Source: Anaerofilum sp. An201 (GTDB lineage: Bacteria > Bacillota > Clostridia > Oscillospirales > Ruminococcaceae). Taken from it: DNA of 64,000 nt. Both the position numbers and the translations under genes were made by a program. Positions 24,329 to 36,455 of the stretch are shown piece by piece (position 1 is the first letter of the stretch; each line of letters opens with the position of its first letter). A model generated the notes under the pieces. It ran no database searches. It was not told the DNA's origin and saw nothing but the letters and a program-made list of their open reading frames with translations. The stretch spans positions 1-64,000 of the forward strand of contig NZ_NFJT01000005.1 of NCBI RefSeq assembly GCF_002160015.1, in the 5' to 3' direction.

Positions 24329-24877
24329 TTGTGCCATCGGGGGACCGTGCGGCTGGAAACGCCGCGGCTTTTCCTGCGGCCGCTGGGCCTCGACGACTGC
24401 CATGCGATGTTTGAAACCTGGGCGGGCGACCCGCAGGTGACCCGCTGGCTTCGCTGGCAGGCGCACCGCGACTGGACCGTGACCGCCGAGATCTTATATC
24501 TGTGGCAGCAGCAGGCCGGCGAGCCCGCTTTTTACAATTGGGGCATCTGCCGCAGACAGGACGGCGCGCTGCTGGGCAGCATCAGCCTCGCCCCGCCCGG
24601 GGAGGACGGGATGTGGATGCCGGGCTACTGTCTGGGCCGGGCGTTCTGGGGGCAGGGATACGCCTGTGAGGCGCTGCGCGAAGTGTGCCGGTTCTGGTTC
24701 GAGGAGGTGCAGGGAGACAGCCTGTGCGCCTGCCATGCGGTGGAGAACCCCGCCAGCGGCCGGGTGCTGGAGAAGGCGGGATTCCGCTTCCTGCGCACCG
24801 GCGTGCACCGCAAATTCGACGGCACTCCGGTGGACTGCCGCTTTTACAGATTGAACAGGGAGGACTTGACACTATGA
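24329..24877 (+). CDS. GNAT-family acetyltransferase (RimJ/RimL-like)
   Basis: A 182-aa protein of the Acetyltransf_3 group that acetylates N-termini or small amines using acetyl-CoA. It starts with the typical LETPRLFLRPL strand, has the acetyl-CoA loop region GRAFWGQGYACEAL (motif A, Q/RxxGxG/A type) and ends with NPASGRVLEKAGFRF. A TTG start at 24329 fits the strong AAGGAAGGGGGG about 10 nt upstream; GTG at 24347 is the alternative. The stop overlaps the hflX start (ATGA), so they are coupled; the partner suggests a ribosome-related target but this is inference. Confidence 0.88.
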   Translation: MCHRGTVRLETPRLFLRPLGLDDCHAMFETWAGDPQVTRWLRWQAHRDWTVTAEILYLWQQQAGEPAFYNWGICRRQDGALLGSISLAPPGEDGMWMPGYCLGRAFWGQGYACEALREVCRFWFEEVQGDSLCACHAVENPASGRVLEKAGFRFLRTGVHRKFDGTPVDCRFYRLNREDLTL

Positions 24878-26133
24878 CCGAACAGAAGGATATGACCCAG
24901 CGGCCGCCGGTGAAGGTGGTCTTGCTGGGGGTGGATCTGGGGCAGTACGACGCCGACCGCAGCATGGCCGAGCTGGAAGCGCTGGCCGAGGCCAACCACA
25001 TGCAGGCGGTGGCGCAGGTGCTGCAGAAGCGGGACGCCATCGACGTGGCCACCGTGCTGGGCGAAGGGCGCGTGGAGGAGGCGCGGCTGCTGTGCCAGAA
25101 TTTGCAGGCCGAGGCGGCGATCTTCGACGGCGAGCTGTCCGGCAGCCAGATCCGCAACCTGGAGCAGGCGCTGGAGGTGGAGGTGCTGGACCGCACCATG
25201 CTGATCCTGGAGATCTTCTCCAGCCGCGCCGTCACCAACGAAGGCAAATTGCAGACCGAGCTGGCCACCCTGCGCTACCGCCTGCCCCGGCTCACCGGCC
25301 TGGGGCAGAGCCTGTCCCGGCAGGGCGGCGGCGGTGGCGGCGGAGCCGGCGCACGCCGCGGCGCCGGTGAGAGCAAGCTGGAATACGACCGCCGGCATCT
25401 GCGCCGCCGGATCGACGCGCTGTCCCAGCGCCTGAAGGAGCTGGAGGCGCGGCGGGGCGAAAACCGCCGCGCGCGCCAGAAGAGCGGCGTGCCGGTGATC
25501 TCGCTGGTGGGATACACCAACGTGGGCAAGTCCAGCCTGCTCAACCGCCTGTGCGGCGCCGAGGTGCTGGAGGCGGACATGCTCTTCGCCACGCTGGACC
25601 CCACCGCCCGCAAGCTGACCCTGCCCAGCGGCCTGAACGTGGTGATGGTAGACACGGTCGGCTTCGTGAGCCGTCTGCCGCACCATCTGGTGCAGGCGTT
25701 CCAGAGCACGCTGGAGGAGACCGCCTATTCCGACATCATCGTCAAGGTGGCCGACGCGGCCGACCCCGAGCGGGACAGCCAGCTGGCGGTGACCGACGAG
25801 GTGCTGCACAGCTTGGGCTGCGACGGCATCCCCCAGCTGACCGTATACAACAAGTGCGACCTGGAGGGCGCGCTCTCCTTCGACCCGGACATCCTGCTCA
25901 CCAGCGCCAAGACCGGGCGCGGCATCGAGCAGCTGCTGCAGAAGCTGGACGGGATGCTGTCCGACCGGATGCGCCCGGTGAAGGTGCTGCTGCCCTACGC
26001 CCAGCTGGGCCTGGCCGGGCCGATGCGCCAGCGCGGCAGCGTGAACGTGGAGGAATACCGCGAGGACGGCGTGTATCTGGAGGGCATCGTGAAGGCGTCC
26101 GACCTGTATATTTATGAGCCGTATCTCGTGTAA
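24874..26133 (+). CDS. hflX: Ribosome-associated GTPase HflX
   Basis: A 419-aa GTPase that binds the 50S subunit and splits stalled ribosomes. The N-terminal HflX domain and the Gly-rich linker (GGGGGGAGARRGAGESKLEYDRR) precede the G domain: G1 GYTNVGKSS (213-221), G3 DTVGF, G4 NKCD, G5 TSAKTG. The C-terminal domain is typical. The ATG at 24874 overlaps the acetyltransferase stop and has GGGAGG upstream. Confidence 0.96.
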   Translation: MTEQKDMTQRPPVKVVLLGVDLGQYDADRSMAELEALAEANHMQAVAQVLQKRDAIDVATVLGEGRVEEARLLCQNLQAEAAIFDGELSGSQIRNLEQALEVEVLDRTMLILEIFSSRAVTNEGKLQTELATLRYRLPRLTGLGQSLSRQGGGGGGGAGARRGAGESKLEYDRRHLRRRIDALSQRLKELEARRGENRRARQKSGVPVISLVGYTNVGKSSLLNRLCGAEVLEADMLFATLDPTARKLTLPSGLNVVMVDTVGFVSRLPHHLVQAFQSTLEETAYSDIIVKVADAADPERDSQLAVTDEVLHSLGCDGIPQLTVYNKCDLEGALSFDPDILLTSAKTGRGIEQLLQKLDGMLSDRMRPVKVLLPYAQLGLAGPMRQRGSVNVEEYREDGVYLEGIVKASDLYIYEPYLV

Positions 26134-26149
26134 AAGGAGCGATTGGACG

Positions 26150-26695
26150 ATGGAATTCATCATCACCCGCCGCGGCGGCATCCCCTGCCGCGAAACGCTG
26201 CCCGCCCGTCTGTGCACACCGGAGGACATCCCGGCGCTGTGGGCGCTGGAACAGCAGGTGCTGGCTGCACTGCCCGACCCCACCCTCTTCATGCCCACTC
26301 TGCCCGAAGAACTGGCCGCCCAGCTAAAGGCGGGATTCATCCTGGCGGTGTGGGACGGCGAGGAGGCGGCGGCCTATGTCTCGATGGAATACTGCCGCTC
26401 TTCCCCCCGCAGCTACGGGCGGGACGCCGGCGCACCGGACAGCGAGCTGGACGCCTGGGCCAATCTGGACACCGTCCTGGTGCGGCCGGACCTGCGCGGG
26501 AACGGCCTGCAGCAGGCGCTGCTGACAGCGGCGGAGCGGTTCCTCGCGCCCGGCATCCGCGCACTGGGCGCGACGGTGAGCCCCGACAACCTCCACAGCC
26601 GCCGCAATTTTGAACAATGCGGCTGGCAGGTGGTGTGCCAAAAGGAAAAATACGGCGGCGTGCAGCGCCTGGTGCTGCAAAAACGGCTGGACTGA
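26150..26695 (+). CDS. GNAT-family acetyltransferase
   Basis: A 181-aa acetyltransferase with the motif VLVRPDLRGNGLQQALLTAAE (R-x-x-G-x-G/L acetyl-CoA loop) and the C-terminal SPDNLHSRRNFEQCGWQ. Acceptor substrate unknown. The ATG at 26150 has AAAGGAG 11 nt upstream, 16 bp after the hflX stop, so it may share that transcript. An AT-rich hairpin follows. Confidence 0.85.
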   Translation: MEFIITRRGGIPCRETLPARLCTPEDIPALWALEQQVLAALPDPTLFMPTLPEELAAQLKAGFILAVWDGEEAAAYVSMEYCRSSPRSYGRDAGAPDSELDAWANLDTVLVRPDLRGNGLQQALLTAAERFLAPGIRALGATVSPDNLHSRRNFEQCGWQVVCQKEKYGGVQRLVLQKRLD

Positions 26696-26718
26696 GCGGA
26701 GTTTTCCACCATTTTTGC

Positions 26719-26747
26719 AAAAAAAGAGGAAAATTTATCTCTTTTTT
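26719..26747 (+). terminator. AT-rich terminator-like hairpin
   Basis: AAAAAGAG and CTCTTTTTT pair around a 10-nt loop. The weak stem makes its efficiency uncertain. Confidence 0.5.
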
Positions 26748-26799
26748 CACAAAATTATGCTGGTAATTTGGGCGGGAAAGGAATATACTGTACCCAGAA

Positions 26800-26975
26800 C
26801 GATACCCAAAGGGAGGGCTGCCGTATGTTGCGCACCGCTTTGCCAGCGACTGCCGACGCGGGGCCCCTCTGCCCTGCCCCGCCCTTGTGCGCCCTGTGCG
26901 CCGGACTGCGCGTTTGCGCTGCCGGTGTGCAGGGCGCTTTTGCTTTGGGGCACACGATGGAAAGGAGCGTTTGCC
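26800..26975 (+). other. Leader with overlapping reading frame and long hairpin
   Basis: TATACT (26784-26789) is a possible -10 box. An ATG at 26825 preceded by GGGAGGG opens a 62-codon Cys/Ala-rich frame ending at 27013, in a different frame from, and overlapping, the Cys-rich gene at 26976. A long GC-rich inverted repeat (about 26886-26939, GCGCCCTG ... CAGGGCGC) followed by TTTTGCTTT lies inside it, as in a leader-peptide attenuator. Speculative. Confidence 0.3.
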
Positions 26976-27167
26976 ATGATCCCCTGCAAAAACGGATGCC
27001 CGCACTACTGTGAAGGATGCCACAAAACCTGCGCCCGCTGGAAGACCATCCAGGCCCAGAACGAGCTGGACCGCCGCCGGCGCAAGGCCTATATGGACTA
27101 CTACACACAGCTGTGCACCACCATCGTGCGCCAGTGCCGCGCCACCATGCCGCACCAGGTGCGCTGA
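26976..27167 (+). CDS. Small cysteine-rich protein, function unknown
   Basis: A 63-aa basic protein with CKNGC, CEGCHKTC near the N-terminus (C4, C8, C12, C15, C19) and two later cysteines, so a small zinc-binding fold is plausible. The middle is a charged helix (LDRRRRKAYMDYYTQ). Similar short proteins occur in clostridial genomes and prophages; I know no function. The AAAGGAG 8 nt before the ATG and the terminator right after the stop support a real gene. Confidence 0.75.
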   Translation: MIPCKNGCPHYCEGCHKTCARWKTIQAQNELDRRRRKAYMDYYTQLCTTIVRQCRATMPHQVR

Positions 27168-27178
27168 GCACAGCGAAC

Positions 27179-27217
27179 AAAAAGGGCTTCCCGCCGAGTG
27201 CGGGGAGCCCTTTGTTT
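27179..27217 (+). terminator. Terminator of the Cys-rich gene
   Basis: AAAGGGCTTCCCGC / GCGGGGAGCCCTTT hairpin (27181-27213) followed by GTTTGC. Its stem nearly repeats the hairpin at 27443. Confidence 0.85.
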
Positions 27218-27440
27218 GCTGGTGCCGCCGGAAGGCTCTGTGCGGCGGGAAGGCTTCGACCTCATCCGCTCCGCTTTACTGGGGACTGATGAGGGGGAGG
27301 CTTTGCCATCCCGCCGCGCCGGGGGAGAGCACGGATCGTTTTTTGCGGTCTCGACCTCATCCGCCGCCTGTCGGCGGCACCTTCCCCTGCCAGGGGAAGG
27401 CGTTTGGCGGGGTGCGCGAATCACCGCTTTTTCGGCAAAT
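27218..27440. repeat. Intergenic repeat cluster (type A copies 2 and 3)
   Basis: Copy 2 (27255-27306) starts TTCGACCTCATCCG and runs into a type B end (GGGGACTGATGAGGGGGAGGC). Copy 3 (27351-27407) has mini-hairpin CCGCC-tgt-CGGCGG and the fixed CCTTCCCCTGCCAGGGGAAGG hairpin. CTGTGCGGCGGGA precedes copy 2. The block is bracketed by two near-identical terminators. No gene. Confidence 0.75.
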
Positions 27441-27476
27441 AAAAAGGGCTTCCCGCACACGGCGGGAAGCCCTTTT
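27441..27476 (-). terminator. nagA terminator
   Basis: AAAGGGCTTCCCGC-acacg-GCGGGAAGCCCTTTT, with A-run/T-run on both sides; it serves nagA on the minus strand. Confidence 0.88.
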
Positions 27477-27506
27477 GCTTTTTTGGTGATTCGGCGGCGC
27501 TGCTGC

Positions 27507-28640
27507 TCACAGCTCGGTGCCGCCGATGAAGATGTGCTCGGGATGCAGGGTCTCGTCCAGCACCAGCACGTCGGCGCGCTTGCCCTCGGTGATGCTGCCC
27601 AGCTCGTCGAACAGGCCCACAGCCTGCGCGGGGTTGATGGTGGCGGCCTTCAGAGCCTTCTCCACCGGCACGCCGAAGCTCACGGCGCGGCGGAAGCACT
27701 CGGCCAGGCAGGTGGCGCTGCCGGCGATGGTGCCGTCCTCCAGGGTGGCCAGGCCGTCCTTCATGAACACCTTCTGGCCGCCCAGGCTGTACTCGCCGTT
27801 GGGCATGCCGCAGGCGCGCATGCTGTCGCTGATGAGGCAGACGCGGTCCTTGCCGAACCAGTTGAATACGCTGCGGACCACCGCCGGATGCAGGTGGATG
27901 CCGTCGCTGATCATCTCCACATGGGCCGCGTCATCGCTGGCGGCGCCCACAACGCCGGGAGCGCGGTGGGTGAAGGCGGGCATGGCGTTGAACAGGTGGG
28001 TGGTGTGGGTGGCGCCGGCGGCATAGCCCTTCTTGGCCTCCTCGTAGGTGGCGCAGGTGTGGGCCAGGCTGACCACGCACTTCTTGCTGGCATGGGCGAT
28101 GAAGTCCTCGGCGCCGTTCAGCTCGGGGGCCACGTCCACCAGGCGGATGTTGCCGCCGCTGACCTCAAACAGGCGGTCGAACATGTCCTTGTCGGGGTCG
28201 ATGATGTATTCCTCGGCCTGGGCGCCCTTTTTGGCCTTGTTGAAGAAGGGGCCTTCCATGTTCACGCCGCGCAGCACGGCGCCGTTGCCCTCTTTGCCGA
28301 ACAGGGGACGGGCGGTCTTGAAGATGTTGGTGAGGATCTCCTCGCTGAACGCCATGGTGGTGCCCATGAAGGTGGTCACGCCCTGGCTGCCCAGGTATTT
28401 GCTCATGTCCAGGATATACTTGTCGCTGCCGTCCACGCAGTCGCAGAAGTCGCTGCCGGCGGCGCCGTGGATGTGGATATCCACAAAGCCGGGGGTGACG
28501 TATTTGCCGGCGGCGTCGATGCCGTCGCCCTCGAGGGTGCCGGCGGGAGCCACCTTGACGATCTTGCCGTCTTCGATCTGGATATCGGCCGCCACGAACT
28601 CGGCGTTCTCGGTGAAGATCTTGCCGTTGCGGATAATCAT
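27507..28640 (-). CDS. nagA: N-acetylglucosamine-6-phosphate deacetylase
   Basis: A 377-aa amidohydrolase that removes acetate from GlcNAc-6-P, feeding amino sugars into glycolysis or wall synthesis. Metal-site residues: H56 and H58 (DIHIHG), E129 (NMEGPF), later histidines in SLAHT and THLFNAM, and the catalytic Asp in ISDSM. Length is normal. No nagB is adjacent, so it is a single gene. The ATG at 28640 has AAGGAG upstream. Confidence 0.95.
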   Translation of the reverse strand: MIIRNGKIFTENAEFVAADIQIEDGKIVKVAPAGTLEGDGIDAAGKYVTPGFVDIHIHGAAGSDFCDCVDGSDKYILDMSKYLGSQGVTTFMGTTMAFSEEILTNIFKTARPLFGKEGNGAVLRGVNMEGPFFNKAKKGAQAEEYIIDPDKDMFDRLFEVSGGNIRLVDVAPELNGAEDFIAHASKKCVVSLAHTCATYEEAKKGYAAGATHTTHLFNAMPAFTHRAPGVVGAASDDAAHVEMISDGIHLHPAVVRSVFNWFGKDRVCLISDSMRACGMPNGEYSLGGQKVFMKDGLATLEDGTIAGSATCLAECFRRAVSFGVPVEKALKAATINPAQAVGLFDELGSITEGKRADVLVLDETLHPEHIFIGGTEL

Positions 28641-28907
28641 GATGCAACACTCCTTCTATTTTGTGCTTTTTGCGGCGGGCGTACAGCCCCGCCTGTCTTG
28701 CCTTTATTATACCACGAAGCGCAGGCGAAATGGTATCCTTTCGCTATCTTTTCCGGCCAGCCCGCAAGGGGCGGGAAAAAGCGCATAAAAAGTATGGTAT
28801 AACAGCTGTCCTGCGGCTATTATAGCGCATCCGCAGCGTTTGCGCGATAGCTTTTTATGTGCAAACTCTTTTGTACACATTTTTTGTTGTTTTGTACGCC
28901 GAAGATG
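28641..28907 (-). promoter_or_regulatory. nagA upstream region
   Basis: A minus-strand TATAAT lies at 28711-28706 with no good -35 box. TGGTAT occurs three times nearby (minus strand about 28712, plus strand 28731 and 28794), which could be operator half-sites for a GntR/NagR-type repressor; this is a weak inference. No gene seen. Confidence 0.4.
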
Positions 28908-28943
28908 TAAAAGCGCCCGCCTGCACCGTGCGGCAGGCGGGCG
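28908..28943 (-). terminator. Terminator of the HD-domain gene
   Basis: Minus-strand GCCCGCCTGC-cgcacg-GTGCAGGCGGGC followed by GCTTTT. Confidence 0.8.
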
Positions 28944-28950
28944 GAAGGAT

Positions 28951-29442
28951 TCAGGCTCGTTCGGGCTGCAGGCGGGCGCGCACCCGTGCCAGACGGTAGA
29001 AGGCGCACACCTCGCCGACGGTGCACAGCTTGTCGGCCAGGCTGACGACCCACGACTCGCGGTGGCGCGGCATGTCCCGCAGGGTGACCGGCCACATATG
29101 GGTGCGGATGATGTCCTCCTCCAGGCCCGACAGGCCGAACCGGCGCGCGTTGCGCAGCGCCATGCCCGGATGGATCACCAGCCGCTCGAACAGGCCCACG
29201 GTGGTCTGGTTCCAGTCGCACAGATACAGATCGTGCAGAAGGCCCGCGCGCGCGGCGGCGCGCTCGTCGAGGCCCAGACGGCGGCAGAGCGAAAAGGACA
29301 GATAGGCTACGAACAGGCTGTGGTCGAAGCAGTCGATCCCTTTCGCATGCTGGGGGATGGCGTGCATCCGCTGCACGTCGGCGTCCTGCAAAAGATCGGC
29401 CACACAGCGGCGAAAATCTGCCAGATTTCTGCGGCTCCACAT
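28951..29442 (-). CDS. HD-domain phosphohydrolase
   Basis: A 163-aa soluble protein with the HD signature: a first His in FDHSLFVAYLSF, the His-Asp pair in GLLHDLYL and further metal ligands in HPGM and THMWP. Members hydrolyse nucleotides or phosphate esters; the exact substrate is unknown. The start at 29442 (MWSRRNLADF) has AAAGGAGGAG upstream. It lies 100 bp from the ABC exporter genes and may follow them in transcription. Confidence 0.85.
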   Translation of the reverse strand: MWSRRNLADFRRCVADLLQDADVQRMHAIPQHAKGIDCFDHSLFVAYLSFSLCRRLGLDERAAARAGLLHDLYLCDWNQTTVGLFERLVIHPGMALRNARRFGLSGLEEDIIRTHMWPVTLRDMPRHRESWVVSLADKLCTVGEVCAFYRLARVRARLQPERA

Positions 29443-29542
29443 GGGGATCTCCTCCTTTGTCGATGCGTTTTGACGGGGTACAGTGCTATCCTGCCCCCCA
29501 TCTTTCATCATATCATAAAACGAGCAAAGAAGGAAGAAAGTT

Positions 29543-31393
29543 TCAGAGTCCAATCTTTTCCGCGCCCTCTCCGTGCGCCAGCGCCGCACGGGTGGCCTCG
29601 GCGCGGTACTGGTGGGTGTAGAGGCTGTGGTAGAGGCCGCGCTGCTGCATCAGCTGGTCGTGGGTGCCGCTCTCGGCGATGCGGCCGTCCCGGATGACCA
29701 GAATGCAGTCCGCCGCCCGGATGGTGGACAGCCGGTGCGCCACGATAAAGCTGGTGCGCCCGGCCAGCACCGTCTGGATGGCCTCCTGGATGGTCGCCTC
29801 GGTCTCGGTGTCGATGCTGCTGGTGGCCTCGTCCAGCACGAAGATGCGCGGGTCGGCCAGCAGAACGCGGGCAAGGCTCAGCAGCTGCTTCTGGCCGGTG
29901 GAGAGCCGGCCGCCCCCCTCGCCCACCTGGGCGTCGTACCCGCCCGGCAGCGTGAGGATGAACTCCTCCGCCTTCACCATCCGGGCGGCGCGGCGGATCT
30001 CCTCGTCGGTGGCGTCGGGGCGGGCAAAGCGCAGGTTGTCGGCCACCGTCCCGCTGAACAGATGCGGCGTTTGCAGCACATAGCCCAGCCGCGATTGCAG
30101 CCACAGCTGGCTGCGGGTGCGGTAGTCCACCCCGTCGATCTTCACGCTGCCGCTGGTGGGCTCGTAAAAGCGGCAGACCAGGTTGACGATGGTGGATTTG
30201 CCCGCGCCGGTCTCGCCCACCAGCGCGATGGTCTGGCCCGGCTGCACCGTCAGGCAGAAATCGTGCAGCACCTCCTGGCCGGTCTTATACCGGAAAGACA
30301 CGTGGTCGAACTCCACCTTTCCCTCGATGGCAGGCCAGTTTTCCGGCTTCGGGGTGAACAGGTCGCCGTATTTCTCCTCCACGGCGGGGGAGTCTTTCAC
30401 GTCGGGCTCGGTGTCCAAAAGGTCCAGCACGCGCTCGGCGCTGGCCTGGGCCGACTGCATCTCGGCCAAAATGTTGGCCAGCTGCTGGATGGGGTCGTAC
30501 AGCTGGGTGGTGTAGGTGATGAAGGCGGCCAGCGTGCCCAGACCCATGCTGCCGGCAAAGACGAGGTTGCCGCCCACACACAGCGCCAGCGCGGTGGAGA
30601 TGGCGCCCAGGCTCACCACCAGCGGCATGAACAGCGCGCTGAGCGAGGCCGCGCGCACGCTGGAGGCGTACATGTGGCCGGTGAGCTCCTCAAATTCCTG
30701 CTGGGCGGCCTGCTCGCGCACCAGCGTCTTGGTGGTGACCGCTCCCATCACGCCCTCGTTGAAGGCGCCGGTGATGCGGCTGTTGGCGCGGCGCACCGCC
30801 CGCTGCTGCACCAGGATGCGGCGCTGGAAATACACGCAGGCCACCGCCAGCACCGGCGTGACGGCCAGCACCAGCAGGCCCAGCTTCCAGTTCATGGCCA
30901 GCAGCACGCCCACCACGCCCACCACGAAGCCGGCCGCCCACATCAGGTCCACCACGCTCCAGGCGATCATCTCCGAAAGGCGCGCCACGTCGCTGCCCAT
31001 CCGGGCCATCAGCCAGCCCACGCTGGTGGTGTCGTAGAAGCTGAAGGACAGCTGCTGCAGCCGGGTGAAGGCGTCCTGACGGATGGCATAGCTGATGTCC
31101 ATCTCCAGCCGCCCGGCGTTTTTCACAAACAGGAACACCCCGAACCCCTGCAGCACCACCATGCCCACATACAGCGCCGCAAAGGCGCCAAGCCCGGCCG
31201 TGGTGCGGCCGGTGATGAAGGTGTCGATGGCATAGCGGGTCATCTGGGGATAGGCCAGGTCCACCGCCGCCACCACCAGCAGCACGCCGGCCACAAAGGC
31301 CACCCGCCCCGGCGTGCGCAGCGCGTAGGCCGCCAGGCGCCGCCAGACGCGCAGGTTGATCTTTTGCACATTGTAGTCTTTTTCCTGGATCAT
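29543..31393 (-). CDS. ABC exporter subunit (permease-ATPase fusion), second of pair
   Basis: A 616-aa half-transporter: six transmembrane helices (about 20-330) joined to an ATPase domain. Walker A is GETGAGKST, signature LSTGQKQ (variant of LSGGQ), Walker B IFVLDEATSSID and H-loop VAHRLST. With the upstream partner it should form a heterodimeric exporter like BmrCD/LmrCD. The substrate could be a drug, lipid or peptide. The ATG overlaps the partner's stop (ATGA) and follows GGAGGAGG. Confidence 0.93.
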   Translation of the reverse strand: MIQEKDYNVQKINLRVWRRLAAYALRTPGRVAFVAGVLLVVAAVDLAYPQMTRYAIDTFITGRTTAGLGAFAALYVGMVVLQGFGVFLFVKNAGRLEMDISYAIRQDAFTRLQQLSFSFYDTTSVGWLMARMGSDVARLSEMIAWSVVDLMWAAGFVVGVVGVLLAMNWKLGLLVLAVTPVLAVACVYFQRRILVQQRAVRRANSRITGAFNEGVMGAVTTKTLVREQAAQQEFEELTGHMYASSVRAASLSALFMPLVVSLGAISTALALCVGGNLVFAGSMGLGTLAAFITYTTQLYDPIQQLANILAEMQSAQASAERVLDLLDTEPDVKDSPAVEEKYGDLFTPKPENWPAIEGKVEFDHVSFRYKTGQEVLHDFCLTVQPGQTIALVGETGAGKSTIVNLVCRFYEPTSGSVKIDGVDYRTRSQLWLQSRLGYVLQTPHLFSGTVADNLRFARPDATDEEIRRAARMVKAEEFILTLPGGYDAQVGEGGGRLSTGQKQLLSLARVLLADPRIFVLDEATSSIDTETEATIQEAIQTVLAGRTSFIVAHRLSTIRAADCILVIRDGRIAESGTHDQLMQQRGLYHSLYTHQYRAEATRAALAHGEGAEKIGL

Positions 31394-33204
31394 ACGGGCG
31401 CCTCCTCCAATTCGTTCTGGATCGCGCAGATGCGCCGGTAGAGCCCCGGCTCGGCGGCCAGCTGGGCATGGGTGCCGCGCTGGACGATGCGGCCGTCCTC
31501 CAGCACCAGGATGAGGTCGGCGGCGCGGAGGGTGGACACGCGGTGGCTGATGAGGAAGGTGGTCCCGGTGTTCCGCCGGGCCAGCGCCGCGCGGATGGAG
31601 GCGTCGGTCTCGGCGTCCACCGCGCTGAGCGAGTCGTCGAAGATGCACACCGGCGTGTTCTGCACCAGCATCCGGGCGATGGCCACCCGCTGCTTCTGCC
31701 CGCCGGAGAGGGTCACGCCCCGCTCGCCCACCACCGTGTCGTAGCCGTGTTCAAAGCCGCAGATCACGTCGTGGATGCAGGCAGTGCGGGCGGCGGAGAA
31801 GCGCTCATCCTCGGCCACGTCCGGGCGTGCCAGCGAGATATTTTCCCCGATCGTGCGGCTGAACAAAAACGGCTCCTGCAGCACGATGCCCACGCTGCGG
31901 CGCAGATGGTCGGCGCGGATGTCGCGGATGTCGGTGCCGTCCAGCAAAATCTGCCCGCCGGTGGGAAGGTAGAGCCGCTGCAGCAGCTGCACCAGCGTGG
32001 ATTTGCCCGCGCCGGTGCTGCCCAGAATGCCCACCGTCTGCCCCGGCTGCGCGGTGAAGCTGATGTCCCGCAGGACGGGGCGGCCGTCGTCGTAGCAGAA
32101 GTCCACGTGGCGGAACTCCACCTTCCCCTCCACCGGCGGCGTGAGCGCGCGCCCCGGCTCGGTCTCGGCGGGGGCGTTCAGGATCTCGCACAGGCGGCCC
32201 AGCGATACGTCGGCCTTCACCAGGTCGGCCAGCACGCGCCCCAGCTGGCGCATCGGGAAGGTGAGCATGCCGGCATAGCTGGTGAACAGCAGCACGGTGC
32301 CCACCGTGACCGTCCCCTGCGCCGCCAGCAGCACGCCCGCCAGCAGCACCAGCGCGATCTGCAGATAGCCGATGGTGTCCGACACGCCCCAATAGGCGGC
32401 CATCAGGTCGTTCAGGCGCAGGGCGATGGCGCGGTATTCCCGGTTGAGGCGGGTGTAGTTGTCCAGCTGCTGCTTCTGGCGCGCAAAGGCGCGCACCACC
32501 CGCATGCCGGTGAGGTTCTCCTGCAGCGCGGTGGTGAGGCGGCCTTCCGCCTCGTCGGCCAAGGTGAACCGGCTTTGGACGCCGCGGGAATAAAAGAACG
32601 AAAACACGATCAAAAACGGCAAAAGGCAGACGGCCACCCCGGTGAGCAGCGCGCTGCGCGGCAGCATGATGGAGATGGCGGTGACCGCCATCACCACCGT
32701 GCGCACGATCTGCACCAGCTGCATCTGGATAAAGCGGCGCAGCGTTTCGACGTCCGAGGTGCACCGCTGCACCAGGTCGCCGGTCTGGCTGGCCTTGTGC
32801 CACGCATAGGGCGCGGCGGTGAGGCTGCGGTAGAGGGCGTTGCGCAGGCGGCGGGAGACGCCCTCGCCCATCCTGGCGGCAAACACGCCGCGCTGCCAGG
32901 TGAACAGGCCGTTCACCGCGCTGCACAAAAAGATGGCGATGGCGCAGATCCACAGGTTGTGCAGCAGCCAGGTGCGGCCGCCGGCGTCCTCCACCAGGCG
33001 CAGCAGCGGGGCGGGCAGTTGCATGGGCTGGCTGCCCAGCACGCTGTCCACCGTGAAACTGACCACCAGCGGCGTGAAATAGGCCATTGCGGCCGACAGA
33101 GCCGTGAACACCAGCGCCAGCAGGACGCTGTGCCGGCAGCCCCGCGCGATCTGCCACAGCTGTTTCCAGCGGGCGGCGCGGGCGGAAACGGGAGATGGGT
33201 GCAT
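31390..33204 (-). CDS. ABC exporter subunit (permease-ATPase fusion), first of pair
   Basis: A 604-aa half-transporter with the type IV exporter fold and an ATPase domain: Walker A GSTGAGKST, signature LSGGQKQRVAIARML, Walker B VCIFDDSLSAVD (Asp in place of the usual catalytic Glu, so the degenerate site of a heterodimer), H-loop ISHRVST. The partner keeps the Glu (DEATS). The start at 33204 (MHPSPVSARA) follows AAAAGGAGG by 5 nt. Confidence 0.93.
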   Translation of the reverse strand: MHPSPVSARAARWKQLWQIARGCRHSVLLALVFTALSAAMAYFTPLVVSFTVDSVLGSQPMQLPAPLLRLVEDAGGRTWLLHNLWICAIAIFLCSAVNGLFTWQRGVFAARMGEGVSRRLRNALYRSLTAAPYAWHKASQTGDLVQRCTSDVETLRRFIQMQLVQIVRTVVMAVTAISIMLPRSALLTGVAVCLLPFLIVFSFFYSRGVQSRFTLADEAEGRLTTALQENLTGMRVVRAFARQKQQLDNYTRLNREYRAIALRLNDLMAAYWGVSDTIGYLQIALVLLAGVLLAAQGTVTVGTVLLFTSYAGMLTFPMRQLGRVLADLVKADVSLGRLCEILNAPAETEPGRALTPPVEGKVEFRHVDFCYDDGRPVLRDISFTAQPGQTVGILGSTGAGKSTLVQLLQRLYLPTGGQILLDGTDIRDIRADHLRRSVGIVLQEPFLFSRTIGENISLARPDVAEDERFSAARTACIHDVICGFEHGYDTVVGERGVTLSGGQKQRVAIARMLVQNTPVCIFDDSLSAVDAETDASIRAALARRNTGTTFLISHRVSTLRAADLILVLEDGRIVQRGTHAQLAAEPGLYRRICAIQNELEEAPV

Positions 33205-33276
33205 GGGTTCCTCCTTTTGGTCGTCCGCCCGGGCGGGCGGGATGATGCCCCGCACAAACGGCGGCGGGGCGGATGT

Positions 33277-33318
33277 AGAAAGCGCCCTCCGCCCCGGCGG
33301 GCAGAGAGCGCCTTGCTC
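33277..33318 (-). terminator. Weak terminator-like hairpin after secA
   Basis: On the minus strand AGGCGCTCT pairs (with two G-T pairs) with AGGGCGCTT around a GC-rich inner stem, followed by TTTCTAC; the T-run is short. Confidence 0.45.
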
Positions 33319-33336
33319 ATGCGTGGTATGGCAGCA

Positions 33337-36195
<2,859 letters not shown>

Positions 36196-36256
36196 TACGA
36201 TCACAACCTTTTCTTTTCGCGCACCCACGCCGGCAAAAGCAGGGCACTTGGTTATA

Positions 36257-36286
36257 ATAATACTACTTTGAAAAGCAGCCTGTCAA
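36257..36286 (-). promoter_or_regulatory. secA promoter
   Basis: Minus-strand TTGACA (36286-36281), 18 bp, TATTAT (36262-36257). Confidence 0.75.
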
Positions 36287-36356
36287 GGAACCGGGCCGAC
36301 CTTCCGGGGAAAAGGCGCAGATTTGTAACACTTTTGTGAAGCATCCCGCCATTTGC

Positions 36357-36385
36357 TTGACAAAACCGCTTTTTGTGTATAGTAT
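36357..36385 (+). promoter_or_regulatory. Promoter of the hemolysin III gene
   Basis: Consensus TTGACA (36357-36362) with TAGTAT (36380-36385) at 17 bp; TATAGT overlaps it at 15 bp. Confidence 0.75.
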
Positions 36386-36455
36386 GATATTGTAATCTGG
36401 TTTCCACAACTATGTCACATAATGACAAAGAATATAGTTTTTGGAGGGATGTTGT

